Shown piece after piece: positions 30,315 through 38,646 of a stretch of 64,000 bases of DNA. This DNA comes from Sphingomonas sp. SUN039 (lineage in GTDB: Bacteria > Pseudomonadota > Alphaproteobacteria > Sphingomonadales > Sphingomonadaceae). The notes below the pieces were generated by a model. It had not been told where the DNA came from and did no database searches. It saw only the letters and a program-made list of their open reading frames with translations. The position numbers and the translations under genes were made by a program. The first letter of the stretch is position 1, and every line of letters begins with the position of its first letter. The stretch spans positions 3,020,001 to 3,084,000 of the forward strand of contig NZ_CP096972.1 of NCBI RefSeq assembly GCF_024758725.1. The letters run 5' to 3'.

Positions 30315-31545
30315 GGCAACGCTATGCCCTGCCCTCCGCGCGCCGCCAAGGGCCGCATTGCCGTGTTGCATTGGCCGTCCCGCTCGGCCACAGACTTGTC
30401 ACATTAATGTCATAAACCGGACCGTCGCCATCCGCCAGATTGCTGCCCTTCCCTACCGGACCCAAGGCACTGCCATCGATGCGCCGGTCGGCATCATGCT
30501 TGTCACATCGCGCGAGACCAAACGCTGGGTGCTGCCGAAAGGCAATTTGATCCCCGGCCTGTCCCCGCACGCCGCCGCCGCCCATGAAGCGGAGGAAGAA
30601 GCCGGGGTGCAGGGTCTCGCCTGCCCGACGCCGCTGGGGGCGTACCGCTATCGCAAGACCCGCAAGTCGGGCGCGTCGCTGATGATCGACGTCGATGTGT
30701 TCCCCATTCTCGTCACGCACGAGATGGACGAATGGGAGGAGCAGGGGCAACGCGAACGCCGCTGGTTCACGTTGGCCGAAGCGGCCGAAGCGGTGGATGA
30801 AGCCGATCTCGGCGCGCTCATCCGGCTGTTCCGCGCAAGCGAGGCAGAAGCGGCATTGCGGCGCGGGCCGGCAGTTAAAATCTTGAAGGGGGCAGGGGGC
30901 ATGTTCGGGTGGTTTCAGCGGCTGTTGCCGCAGCAGGGCAATTTCTTCGACCTGTTCGAAGCGCATGCGCTGACCTTGGTCGCGGGCGCCGACGCGCTGT
31001 CGCGGCTGTTGCAGGGCGGGCCGAACATGGCCGAGCACATCAAGGAGATCGAGGAGCGCGAACACGACGCCGACGACATCATCCGCGAAGTACTCCAGAC
31101 CGTCCGCCGGACGTTCCTGACCCCGTTCGACCGTGGTGCGATTACCGACCTGATCGGATCGATGGACGATGCCATCGACCAGATGAACAAGACGGCGGCG
31201 ACAATCTCGCTCTACGAGGTCACCGAATTCGACCAGGAGATGAAGGACGTCGCCGCGATCATTGTCGATGCGGCGCGCATATTGGCCGAGGCCCTGCCGC
31301 TGCTCCGTAACATCACCGGCAATGCGGTGCGCCTGCATGAATTGACCGAGCGGCTGGTCAAGCTGGAGGGACAGGCCGACCATATCCACGACGCCGGCCT
31401 GCGCGCGCTGTTCAAGGCGCATGGCGAAACCAATACGTTGCGCTTCATCGTTTTTCGCGAAATCTACAGCAACCTCGAGCGCGTGGTCGACAGGTTCGAG
31501 GATGTCGCCAACGAGATCGACGGTCTCGTCATCGACCACAGCTGA
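30313..31545 (+). CDS. NUDIX hydrolase fused in frame to a DUF47 (PhoU-like) domain
   Basis: One uninterrupted frame encodes two domains. The NUDIX domain (about 45-185) carries the Nudix box in [22 protein letters not shown], cleaving nucleoside-diphosphate-linked substrates. Without any stop, the frame continues at [20 protein letters not shown] (Met at 30901) into a complete DUF47/PhoU-like helical domain, the usual partner of Pit phosphate transporters. AGGGGGCAGGGGG just before 30901 could serve as an internal ribosome-binding site, so a separate DUF47 protein may also be made. The N-terminal start is uncertain: the ATG at 30313 overlaps the thyA start codon and gives a leader without similarity, and the only later candidate is TTG 30358. 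Confidence 0.8.
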
Positions 31546-31554
31546 GACCGGCGC

Positions 31555-32577
31555 GTGGAACCCACTCTCGCCTTGCCGCTGCTGGTCGCGCTGATCGCGC
31601 TCGCGCTCGCGTTCGATTTCCTCAACGGGCTGCACGATGCGGCCAATTCGATTGCCACGGTGGTTTCGACGCGGCTGCTGTCGCCGCTCAACGCGGTGAT
31701 CTTTGCCGCCTTTTTCAATTTCGCCGCCTATTTCCTGTCGGTCGCCTTTCCGGCGCTGCATAAGGTGGCGGAGACGATCGGCAAGGGAATCATCGACAAG
31801 GATGTCGTGACGCCCTCGGTGGTGTTCGGTGCGCTGGTCGGGGCGATGTTCTGGAACGTCGTGACCTGGCTGAAGGGCATTCCGTCCTCGTCGAGCCATG
31901 CGCTGGTCGGCGGTCTCGTCGGTGCAGGTGTCGCCCATGCGGGCATGGAAGGGATCGTCTGGGGCGGACTGAATAAGACCGCCATCGCGATCTTCCTGTC
32001 GCCGACCATCGGCATGATCCTGTCGATGCTCATCATGCTGGTCACGTCGTGGATGGCAAAAGGCACCGGTGCGGGCGCGCGGCCCGCCGAGCGCAGTTTC
32101 AAGGCGTTGCACCTGATCTCGTCGGCGACCTACTCGATCGGTCACGGCCTGAACGACGCGCAGAAGACGATGGGGATCATTACGGTCCTGCTTTATTCGA
32201 CCGGCTATCTGAACGGCGAATTCCATGTGCCGCACTGGGTGGCGATCAGCTGCTATGTCGCCATCGGCCTCGGCACGCTGTCGGGCGGATGGAAGATCAT
32301 CCAGACGATGGGCACGCGCATTACCAAATTGTCGCATCATCAGGGATTCAGCGCGTCGCTCGGCGGCTCGATCATGCTGTTCGCGGCCTCGGCGCTCGGC
32401 ATTCCCGTCTCGACGACGCACACGATCACCGGTTGTGTGATCGGCGTCGGCGCGGCACGGCGGGCGTCGGCGGTGCGCTGGGGCATCGCGGGCAATTTGC
32501 TGGTTGCGTGGGTGCTGACCGTCCCTGCGTCGGCGCTGGTCGGAGCGGCGTTCTACATGCTTACACGTCTTTTTTAG
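31555..32577 (+). CDS. Low-affinity inorganic phosphate transporter, Pit family
   Basis: A 340-residue inner-membrane phosphate:H+ symporter with about ten membrane helices. The two inverted signature repeats are visible: FDFLNGLHDAANSIATVVSTR near 20-40 and SIGHGLNDAQKTMGII near 195-210. The SSSSHALVGG and VSTTHTITG serine/threonine motifs are also present. The start is GTG at 31555, nine bases after the DUF47 frame. Coupling of DUF47 and Pit is common and suggests that the helical protein regulates the transporter. Confidence 0.94.
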   Translation: MEPTLALPLLVALIALALAFDFLNGLHDAANSIATVVSTRLLSPLNAVIFAAFFNFAAYFLSVAFPALHKVAETIGKGIIDKDVVTPSVVFGALVGAMFWNVVTWLKGIPSSSSHALVGGLVGAGVAHAGMEGIVWGGLNKTAIAIFLSPTIGMILSMLIMLVTSWMAKGTGAGARPAERSFKALHLISSATYSIGHGLNDAQKTMGIITVLLYSTGYLNGEFHVPHWVAISCYVAIGLGTLSGGWKIIQTMGTRITKLSHHQGFSASLGGSIMLFAASALGIPVSTTHTITGCVIGVGAARRASAVRWGIAGNLLVAWVLTVPASALVGAAFYMLTRLF

Positions 32578-32630
32578 CCACGATACATCCAAATCGAAAC
32601 TAATTCGGTTCGAATTCGTCTTGCCAAAGT

Positions 32631-32981
32631 ATGTCATGGCGAATCAATTTTTATACAATGACCCTTGCCGCTGAAATTCTTCGTGTCCTTCACTTCGATG
32701 CCGCAGGCGATGTCGTCGGCGTTACCGAGCATAGCGACGACGATCCCGGACGGGTCTCGCTACCGATCCGCCGCATCATCCGCGATGCGCTTGCCTTCGA
32801 TACGTCTGCGCTGGTGCTGTCGCACAATCATCCCGGCGGCGATCCGCAGCCGAGTCGGGCGGATATTGCCGCAACGAACCTTTTGATCCGCGTGACATCG
32901 GCACTGGATATCAGAGTCCACGACCATATCGTCACCGGCGCGGGCAAATACTTCAGTTTCCGCGCGGCAGGACTGATCTAG
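32631..32981 (+). CDS. Stand-alone RadC-type JAB domain protein
   Basis: A protein of 116 residues (107 if translation starts at ATG 32658) consisting almost only of the JAMM/JAB metalloprotease-like domain of RadC. The metal motif LVLSHNHPGGDPQPSRAD is intact, and the C-terminal VHDHIVTG is also conserved. Full RadC proteins carry an additional N-terminal helix-hairpin-helix region that is absent here. The function of RadC-like proteins is unsettled. AATTCGgttCGAATT (32602-32616), a short inverted repeat upstream, might be an operator. The stop overlaps the convergent CNNM gene by 4 bp. Confidence 0.82.
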   Translation: MSWRINFYTMTLAAEILRVLHFDAAGDVVGVTEHSDDDPGRVSLPIRRIIRDALAFDTSALVLSHNHPGGDPQPSRADIAATNLLIRVTSALDIRVHDHIVTGAGKYFSFRAAGLI

Positions 32982-34288
32982 CCAAGTTCGGCAACCAGCA
33001 GTTTGTCGATCTTGCGCCCGTCCATATCGACGATTTCGAAGCGGTGCCCGTCGAATTCGAAATGATCGCCGGTACCGGGCAGACGTTTGAGTTCGGCCAG
33101 CGCCAGCCCCGCCACCGTCGCATAATCGCGGTCCTCGGGCAGGGTCAGTCCGATGCGTTCGGCAAGCAAGTCGGCCGCCCACCAGCCCGAGACGAGCAGA
33201 CTGCCGTCCTCGCGCTCGACGACCGGGGGATCGTCGCCCTCGTCCTGATCCGACACGAAATCGCCCGCGATCGACGACAACAGGTCGGCGGGCGTCACGA
33301 TCCCCTCGAGATGCCCGTATTCGTCATGGACCAGCGCCATCGGCACATCGGCGCGGCGCAGCGCCTCCAGCGTGTCCATGGCGTCGACCTGATCGGGAAC
33401 AATGGGAGCCTGGCGCATCAGCGCACGCAAGTCGATATCGTGTCCGGCGATCAACGCGCGGACGATGTCGCGCGCCTGGACGATGCCGACGACCTTGTCG
33501 ACCGACCCTTCGGCCACGGGCACGCGGCTGTGCGGCAGTTCGGCAAGGATCGCCATCAGTGCGGCGCGGTCGGCATCGACATCGATCCAGTCGATTTCGG
33601 TGCGTGGCGTCATCACTTCGCGCACCGGCCGGTCGGCAAGGCGGACGACACCAGAAATGATCGCGCGCTCGCTTTCCTCGATCACGCCCGATTTCGACGC
33701 CTCGGCAACGATCAGGTGCAGTTCCTCGGCCGTGACATGATCCTCGGATTCGCGGTTTAGGCCGAGCAGGCGGAAGACGAGCGCGCTGGTCGAATCGAGC
33801 AGCCAGACGAGCGGCGCGGTCGCTTTCGACAGCCACAACATCGGCCGCGCGACGAACGCGGCAATCGGCTCGGGCGACCGCAGTGCGAATTGCTTGGGCA
33901 CAAGCTCACCGACGATCAGCGAAACGAATGTCGTGATGACGATGACAAGACCGAAGCCCAGCGTCGCGGCGGTTTCATGGGCGATCCCGAATCGTTCGAG
34001 CCGCTCGCCGGTCGGCCCACCGAGACTCGCGCCCGAATAGGCGCCCGCCAATATGCCGATCAGGGTAATCCCGATCTGTGCGGTCGACAGCAGCTTGCCG
34101 GGGTCTGCCGCCAGATCGAGCGCGACACGGGCTCCACCGGCACCCCTGCGCGCCATAGCCTCGAGCCGCGGCTTGCGCGCCGAGACCACGGCGAGTTCGG
34201 ACATCGCGAACACGCCGTTGAGCGCGATCAGCGCAACGATGATGGCAACATCGGTCCAGGGATAGGGCGAGAGCGCGGGCGCTGACAT
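32978..34288 (-). CDS. CNNM/CorC-HlyC family membrane protein with CBS domains
   Basis: A 436-residue 'hemolysin-family' protein, related to magnesium/cobalt efflux proteins rather than true hemolysins. The N-terminal CNNM (DUF21) membrane domain has three to four helices (about 10-170), including ALNGVFAMSELAVVSARK and FVSLIVGELVPKQFAL. A CBS pair follows (about 215-335, REVMTPRTEIDWIDVDA and VDAMDTLEALRRADVPMALV). The C-terminal CorC_HlyC domain (about 345-435) contains LPEDRDYATVAGLALAEL. The start is taken at MSAPALSPYPW; the frame runs 79 codons further upstream into non-conserved sequence. Confidence 0.9.
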   Translation of the reverse strand: MSAPALSPYPWTDVAIIVALIALNGVFAMSELAVVSARKPRLEAMARRGAGGARVALDLAADPGKLLSTAQIGITLIGILAGAYSGASLGGPTGERLERFGIAHETAATLGFGLVIVITTFVSLIVGELVPKQFALRSPEPIAAFVARPMLWLSKATAPLVWLLDSTSALVFRLLGLNRESEDHVTAEELHLIVAEASKSGVIEESERAIISGVVRLADRPVREVMTPRTEIDWIDVDADRAALMAILAELPHSRVPVAEGSVDKVVGIVQARDIVRALIAGHDIDLRALMRQAPIVPDQVDAMDTLEALRRADVPMALVHDEYGHLEGIVTPADLLSSIAGDFVSDQDEGDDPPVVEREDGSLLVSGWWAADLLAERIGLTLPEDRDYATVAGLALAELKRLPGTGDHFEFDGHRFEIVDMDGRKIDKLLVAELG

Positions 34289-34331
34289 GATGTGCACCCA
34301 GCAATGCCGGTTTTGCGGGCAGGGGGCAACC

Positions 34332-34790
34332 TTATCGACGCGCGGCGAAGAAATCTCTGAGCAATGCTGCCGCCGCCGATTCGCCGACCCCGCCCAGTAC
34401 TTGCGGGCGGTGGTGGCAGGTCGGCTGCGCGAATACCCGCGCGCCATGATCGACGCCGCCGCCCTTGGGATCGGGCGCGGCATAGACCAGCCGGTCCATC
34501 CGGGCATGGGCAATGGCCCCGGCACACATCGCGCAGGGTTCGAGCGTGACCCACAGCTCGCACCCCGTCAGCCGGTCGGTTTCCAGCGCCGCACAGGCGC
34601 GGCGAATCGCCACGATTTCGGCATGGGCGCTCGGGTCGAGGTCGCGACGGGTGCGGTTGACGCCTTCGCCGATAATCTTGCCGCCGCACGTCACGACGGC
34701 CCCCACCGGTACTTCGCCGTCGCGCGCCGCCTCGGCGGCCAGGTCCAATGCACGGCGCATCGGGTCGGGAAGCGGGAAGGTCATTGCCAT
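34332..34790 (-). CDS. tadA: tRNA-specific adenosine deaminase TadA
   Basis: A 152-residue deaminase converting A34 to inosine in tRNA-Arg(ACG). Zinc ligands and the catalytic Glu are in [10 protein letters not shown], and the two Cys in [16 protein letters not shown]. The [10 protein letters not shown] segment and the C-terminal helix are also typical of TadA rather than cytidine deaminases. It stands divergent from rpmB, with the two start codons about 90 bp apart. Confidence 0.95.
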   Translation of the reverse strand: MAMTFPLPDPMRRALDLAAEAARDGEVPVGAVVTCGGKIIGEGVNRTRRDLDPSAHAEIVAIRRACAALETDRLTGCELWVTLEPCAMCAGAIAHARMDRLVYAAPDPKGGGVDHGARVFAQPTCHHRPQVLGGVGESAAAALLRDFFAARR

Positions 34791-34879
34791 CGCTTAGAGG
34801 GTGCGCGGTTGACGCGGCAACCCTTTGCCGATATGCGCGCCGCCTTTCAGAGCAACCACGAATTTCAGGATTACGAGCG

Positions 34880-35173
34880 ATGGCACGCGTTTGCGAACTG
34901 ACCGGCAAGGGTCGCCAGGTGGGACACAATGTGAGCCACGCCAACAACAAGACCAAGCGGACCTTCCTGCCCAATTTGCAGAACGTCACGCTGCTGTCGG
35001 ATACGCTGGGCGAAGGCGTCAAGCTGCGCGTCTCGACGAGCGGCCTGCGCAGCGTCGAGCATGTCGGCGGCCTCGATAACTGGCTGGCCAAGACGAGCGA
35101 CGACAAGCTGAGCCTCAAGGTCCAGCGCCTGAAGCGCAAGATCGCCAAGGCGAGCGTGCCGGTCGCCGCTTAA
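34880..35173 (+). CDS. rpmB: 50S ribosomal protein L28
   Basis: A 97-residue ribosomal protein. The ATG at 34880, preceded by AGGA at 34867-34870, gives [20 protein letters not shown], the standard L28 N-terminus with the GKG.Q.G..VSHA signature. The C-terminal extension of about 20 basic residues is typical of alphaproteobacterial L28. The final codons overlap the stop of the convergent phytase-like gene by 4 bp. Confidence 0.98.
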   Translation: MARVCELTGKGRQVGHNVSHANNKTKRTFLPNLQNVTLLSDTLGEGVKLRVSTSGLRSVEHVGGLDNWLAKTSDDKLSLKVQRLKRKIAKASVPVAA

Positions 35174-36159
35174 GGCGTTACGGCGCGCGGCGGATCGAGG
35201 GCAAATTTGAGCAGGTAGGTTCCCTGCCAGCTCATGAAATTGTCGTCCGAAATCATCCAGACAATGGGGCGACCGTCTTCGACGGTGACCGCCAGCCCTT
35301 CGAAATTGTCGTGTAGCGTCGGCGGGGCCAGTACCGCGACCGGCGTACTTGCCACCGGCGCGGCGCTGTCGAGCACCGCCGGATCGAACACCGTCAGGAC
35401 CGACGTGAACCGTTCGGCAATCCCGAAACGCCGGTTGAGCACCAGCACACGCCCGTCGGGCAGTTGTGCGGCATCGGTCGGGCTATAGCCCGCCGGCGGG
35501 ATATAGGATCGCGCGACAACCGGCGTTGCCGGACTGTCGGGGTCGCCGCTGAACACGAGTAACGGACGCAGCGCCATACCTTTGGGAGCATCCTCCGCAA
35601 ACACCAGCAAGCGACCGTCGTTCAGCCGGACCATTGCCTCGGCTCCGTTCACGCGATTCCATTTGGCCATCGCCGGGGGCCGGACCAAACTGAGCGTCCG
35701 CGTGAAATCGGGCGTGACCTTGCACAGCCGGTTATCGACTTCATAGCCGATCCACCAGCCGCTGCGGTCGCGGGAAAGCGATTCGCTGTCGCGCTGCCGC
35801 TTGTCGTCCTGCCGTCCGCAGCCGCCGGGCAACGGATCGATGCGCGCCTCAACCGCACGCCCGAACGACGTCAGCCGAAAGCGGAGCACCGAGCCATAGT
35901 CGCCGATGGCGGTAATGCGGTCGCCATCGATGGACAGCGCCGACCAGCTCCCGAACTGGTGCGACCGGCTGGTCAGCTTCCACCCGGCGAGCAGTGTCAG
36001 CTGTCCCGCCCGCGTTCGCGCCGGGTCGTCGGGCTGCAGCGTAACCGGCGTCGAGACGATGGTGACGTCTTCGTGCACCACCGGCGACAGCGACGAACTG
36101 CGTGCGCCGCCGATGACGAGCAGCGGCAGGAACACGATCGAGGTCCGGAAGCGCCGCAT
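35170..36159 (-). CDS. Secreted esterase-like/phytase-like beta-propeller protein
   Basis: A 329-residue exported protein (hydrophobic N-terminus, [18 protein letters not shown]) resembling the 'esterase-like activity of phytase' family (PF13449). The repeated propeller pattern includes [21 protein letters not shown] near 70-90, [16 protein letters not shown] near 130, [20 protein letters not shown] near 170 and [24 protein letters not shown] near 290. True substrates in this family are poorly known. It diverges from the glycine-zipper gene, with a large inverted repeat in the shared upstream region. Confidence 0.83.
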   Translation of the reverse strand: MRRFRTSIVFLPLLVIGGARSSSLSPVVHEDVTIVSTPVTLQPDDPARTRAGQLTLLAGWKLTSRSHQFGSWSALSIDGDRITAIGDYGSVLRFRLTSFGRAVEARIDPLPGGCGRQDDKRQRDSESLSRDRSGWWIGYEVDNRLCKVTPDFTRTLSLVRPPAMAKWNRVNGAEAMVRLNDGRLLVFAEDAPKGMALRPLLVFSGDPDSPATPVVARSYIPPAGYSPTDAAQLPDGRVLVLNRRFGIAERFTSVLTVFDPAVLDSAAPVASTPVAVLAPPTLHDNFEGLAVTVEDGRPIVWMISDDNFMSWQGTYLLKFALDPPRAVTP

Positions 36160-36198
36160 CGCACCACCTCATAGTGTCTCAAAGCCGACACGAAAGGG

Positions 36199-36247
36199 GG
36201 GCGCGCAAAGCTGAACGACGCCTAACACGCCCGTTCAGCCTTGCGCC
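36199..36247. promoter_or_regulatory. Inverted repeat in the divergent promoter region
   Basis: GCTGAACG (36210-36217) and CGTTCAGC (36232-36239) are perfect inverted arms separated by 14 bases. The symmetry continues imperfectly outward (GGCGC...AAA / CTTGCGCC). The element lies in the 133-bp region shared by the phytase-like and glycine-zipper genes, so it may be an operator or a 5'-UTR hairpin. No regulator gene is adjacent. Confidence 0.4.
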
Positions 36248-36292
36248 ACGGCGACTCGCCTAGACCGGTTTCACAGTCAGAGGAGACCGACG

Positions 36293-36724
36293 ATGAAAAA
36301 GATGATCCACACTGCCGTGCTGGCCAGCGTCGCCGCCGTCGGCTTCGCTGCCACCCCCGCGATGGCGCAACGCGGTTACGATTACGGTGCCCGCAACGAT
36401 ACCTATCGTCCCGGCGACTATTACCGCGGCAACGGCTACGACAACCGGAGTTACGACAATCGCGGTTATGACAGCCGCTACGACGATCGGCGTTACGACA
36501 ACCGAAGCTACAGCCGCGACTATCAGCGCTGCCGCAGCAATTCGGGCACGACCGGCACGATTCTCGGCGCGATCGCCGGCGGTCTGCTCGGCCGTGAGAT
36601 CGGACGCGGCGGGTACCGGAACCAGCCGAGCACGACCGGCCTGATCCTGGGTGCCGGTGCCGGTGCGCTGGCAGGCCGCGCCATCGAAAAAAGCTCGAAC
36701 TGCAACAACGGCTACCGCCGCTAA
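36293..36724 (+). CDS. Secreted glycine-zipper (2TM) envelope protein
   Basis: A 143-residue protein with a signal peptide (about 1-25, ending TPAMAQ). A low-complexity Tyr/Asp/Asn/Arg repeat follows (about 26-80, units such as YDNRSYDNRGYDSRYDD), then a glycine-zipper domain (about 87-135): TILGAIAGGLLGREIGRGG and LILGAGAGALAGRAIE. Such domains associate with the outer membrane, as in the SlyB/OsmB-like lipoproteins, though no lipobox is present here. AGAGGAGA at 36280-36287 is a good ribosome-binding site. The 3' half and terminator recur, decayed, at 38.38-38.61 kb. Confidence 0.87.
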   Translation: MKKMIHTAVLASVAAVGFAATPAMAQRGYDYGARNDTYRPGDYYRGNGYDNRSYDNRGYDSRYDDRRYDNRSYSRDYQRCRSNSGTTGTILGAIAGGLLGREIGRGGYRNQPSTTGLILGAGAGALAGRAIEKSSNCNNGYRR

Positions 36725-36741
36725 ACGCTGCGCACGTAAAT

Positions 36742-36795
36742 CCCTCGGGTCGCGTATCGAGGGTCAGGGACCGGGGAGCGCAAGCTTCCCGGTCC
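36742..36795 (+). terminator. Double hairpin terminator of the glycine-zipper gene
   Basis: Two stems follow the stop codon. The first is CCCTCG (36742-36747) with CGAGGG (36758-36763). The second is a 12-bp stem GGACCGGGGAGC (36768-36779) closed by a GCAA tetraloop and paired with 36784-36795. A short T-rich stretch follows. Confidence 0.75.
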
Positions 36796-36836
36796 TGCTT
36801 TGCGACCGACAGGCACGAACGCCATACGCGCGCCCC

Positions 36837-37589
36837 TTACCGCATGATGACGACGGCATCGTCAGGAACCGTACGGTCCCACAGCGGTGCCCAGGCCGAC
36901 CTTCGGCTTTTGGACAACCACATCTTGCGCGACGACCCGTCCGGCACGTTGACCACCGCCTCGCCCATCGGTCTGCCGATGCCGACAGAATAGCCGAACT
37001 TCTTCGAGGCGCAGGGTCCGACCTTGCCCGCCGCTGCCCGGACAAGGAGCGAGACCCGAGGGCGCGTGAGGGTCCACCAGAGCTGGCACTCGAGACGTAG
37101 ATCGCCGATTCTCCGGGCGTCCGTTCGCGATCCCGGCGACATCACGCCGATCCGCAATCCCGTTGCGGGCGGCCCCGAGGACAGGATCAAACTGTGCTTG
37201 CCGTCTTCGCCAAGCGGCGGAAACGCAAAACTGCCGTCGGCGGCCACTTCGAACTCGGTCGTCTCGTCACTGCCTTCGGCGATGGTATAGGCCCTTCGAC
37301 CGTCGACCACGGGAGACGTTATCCTCATCCGTATCGTCGCTCGCGGTGCCAGCACCGGGCCGAGCCTGGCAAAGGCCGTCCGGAGATCGGCCAGATCCCG
37401 CGGGTTCAGCAAAGTGAGCGGCGTAAGCCCGAGGACGACGATTTCCTGGCTGTACTGCGGATCGGTCGCCGCATCGGTCGTCACCGGCGCGGGAGCCTGG
37501 GCCCCCGCTTCGCCGCCGGAAAGCGACGCCGTCGCGACGGCGACCGCGAACAGTGCCCGCCCCAAGGTGCGCTCGAACACCGTCTTCAA
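36837..37589 (-). CDS. Secreted protein of unknown function
   Basis: A 250-residue protein not recognised as any family. It has a signal-peptide-like N-terminus (about 1-31, ALFAVAVATASLSGGEAGAQA), then QYSQEIVVLG, which resembles the TonB-box-type EIVV motif seen at mature N-termini of some outer-membrane proteins. A predominantly beta-rich remainder has two Cys (ECQLWW, VGPCASK). It starts inside the stop of the upstream acyltransferase-like ORF (4-bp ATGA overlap), so the two form a small transcription unit. Both lie between two copies of the glycine-zipper 3' end. Confidence 0.65.
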   Translation of the reverse strand: MKTVFERTLGRALFAVAVATASLSGGEAGAQAPAPVTTDAATDPQYSQEIVVLGLTPLTLLNPRDLADLRTAFARLGPVLAPRATIRMRITSPVVDGRRAYTIAEGSDETTEFEVAADGSFAFPPLGEDGKHSLILSSGPPATGLRIGVMSPGSRTDARRIGDLRLECQLWWTLTRPRVSLLVRAAAGKVGPCASKKFGYSVGIGRPMGEAVVNVPDGSSRKMWLSKSRRSAWAPLWDRTVPDDAVVIMR

Positions 37590-38536
37590 GTCAACAAATC
37601 CATGGAAATCATCTCTGCATGCTCCTCGGGGGTGGCCGCTATCTCGTCCGACCCCCGCCCGGTTTCCGCAACCGAGACGTGTCTGAGCAACGCTGCCAAA
37701 CGCCCGCTCACCTTGCGTAACCGACGGGCAAAGCGGTCGTAAAGATAGGTATCGTCATCCTCGAACTCGATCACCCTGAATCGAAAATGGTTGAACGCGT
37801 TGGCTTCGCTTGCGCCGGTCCGGGATTTTGCGACCGACCTGGGGGCGAAGTTGATATACTGGTTGGCATATCTCAGAGCTTCCCACGGCTGGACATCGAT
37901 CCTTATCGCCGCCTCGAGCGGCTGCCAGAGTTTTGCACATGCCGAAGCCTCGCTGTCGTCGGCAACGTCGATCGGCGCGATCGAGAAACGATAAGGTCCG
38001 CAGTCGAGGTCATCGCGTGTCGCCAAAATCGAACGCAGCGGCGCGCCCGATCGGGCACTGAGGGCGACAATGCCGCGCTGCGAGAGGAGCTCGTGGCCGA
38101 GAAAGGGAATGGCAGCGAGGTTTTCCTCATTGCGTTCCGACGATGGGCGCAACCCCTTGTTCGCGTCGATATAGACAAGAACGCTTCTGCCGCGTTTCAG
38201 GTCGCGCAGGACGCTGAGCATAAAACTTGGCGAAGACGTGTCACGAATCGTTACCCGGTCCGGTCGCCAGCCCATCGCTGCCGTTTCGGCACCGATGGCT
38301 TGGGCAAACTGCTCGCCCTGTTGTGCGTTGACGTCCTTGTCGATCAGCAGGGTGAGATCGAGACCGGCATGGGCAAGAACGGCCGGCACGATCCTCGGTG
38401 CTATCGCTGGAGGTTTGCTGGCCGCGAAATCGGCCGTGGCGGTTATCGCAACCAGCCGAGCACGACCGGCCTGATTCTGGGTGCCGGTGCCGGTGCGCTG
38501 GCGGGCCGCGCCATCGAAAAGAGCGGCAACTGCCAC
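37586..38536 (-). CDS. 5'-truncated acyltransferase-like ORF, possible pseudogene
   Basis: The 316-codon frame has two parts. Codons 1 to about 52 (38380-38536) are the antisense of the decayed glycine-zipper copy and are unlikely to be genuine protein. From about residue 53 the sequence resembles the C-terminal two-thirds of LpxL/HtrB-like lysophospholipid acyltransferases: LAHAGLDLTLLID, LRDLKRGRSVLVYIDANKG and IPFLGHELLSQRGIVALSARSGAP. The N-terminal catalytic HX4(D/E) region expected before this is missing, so the enzyme is probably inactive unless it begins elsewhere. A C-terminal extension (about 235-316) containing FEDDDTYLYDRFARRLRKVS is not typical of LpxL. The family call is tentative. 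Confidence 0.5.
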   Translation of the reverse strand: MAVAALFDGAARQRTGTGTQNQAGRARLVAITATADFAASKPPAIAPRIVPAVLAHAGLDLTLLIDKDVNAQQGEQFAQAIGAETAAMGWRPDRVTIRDTSSPSFMLSVLRDLKRGRSVLVYIDANKGLRPSSERNEENLAAIPFLGHELLSQRGIVALSARSGAPLRSILATRDDLDCGPYRFSIAPIDVADDSEASACAKLWQPLEAAIRIDVQPWEALRYANQYINFAPRSVAKSRTGASEANAFNHFRFRVIEFEDDDTYLYDRFARRLRKVSGRLAALLRHVSVAETGRGSDEIAATPEEHAEMISMDLLT

Positions 38537-38548
38537 GGTCGCCGTTAA
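38379..38548 (+). pseudogene. Decayed 3' copy of the glycine-zipper gene
   Basis: From about 38379 the plus strand matches the 3' half of the gene at 36293-36724 with scattered substitutions, through to the stop (IEKSGNCHGRR and TAA). There is no 5' half or signal peptide. One G is missing in the LLGREIGRGG region: CTGGCCGCGAAATC stands where CTGGGCCGCGAAATC is expected, which shifts the frame near 38421. It is therefore a non-functional remnant. Its 5' edge coincides with the truncated 5' end of the acyltransferase-like ORF, marking a recombination junction. Confidence 0.75.
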
Positions 38549-38556
38549 GTTCGCTT

Positions 38557-38610
38557 ACCCTCCAGTTGCGTCACGAGGGTTCGGGGCCGGAAGAGCGACC
38601 TCCCGGCTCC
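38557..38610 (+). terminator. Second copy of the double-hairpin terminator
   Basis: The layout is the same as after the intact glycine-zipper gene. A first stem pairs ACCCTC (38557-38562) with GAGGGT (38575-38580). A second stem pairs GGGGCCGG (38583-38590) with CCGGCTCC (38603-38610). Sequence has diverged but pairing is kept, showing that the duplication included the terminator. Confidence 0.65.
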
Positions 38611-38646
38611 GTTGTGTGTGACACCGGATGCCAGTAGTCCACGGGA

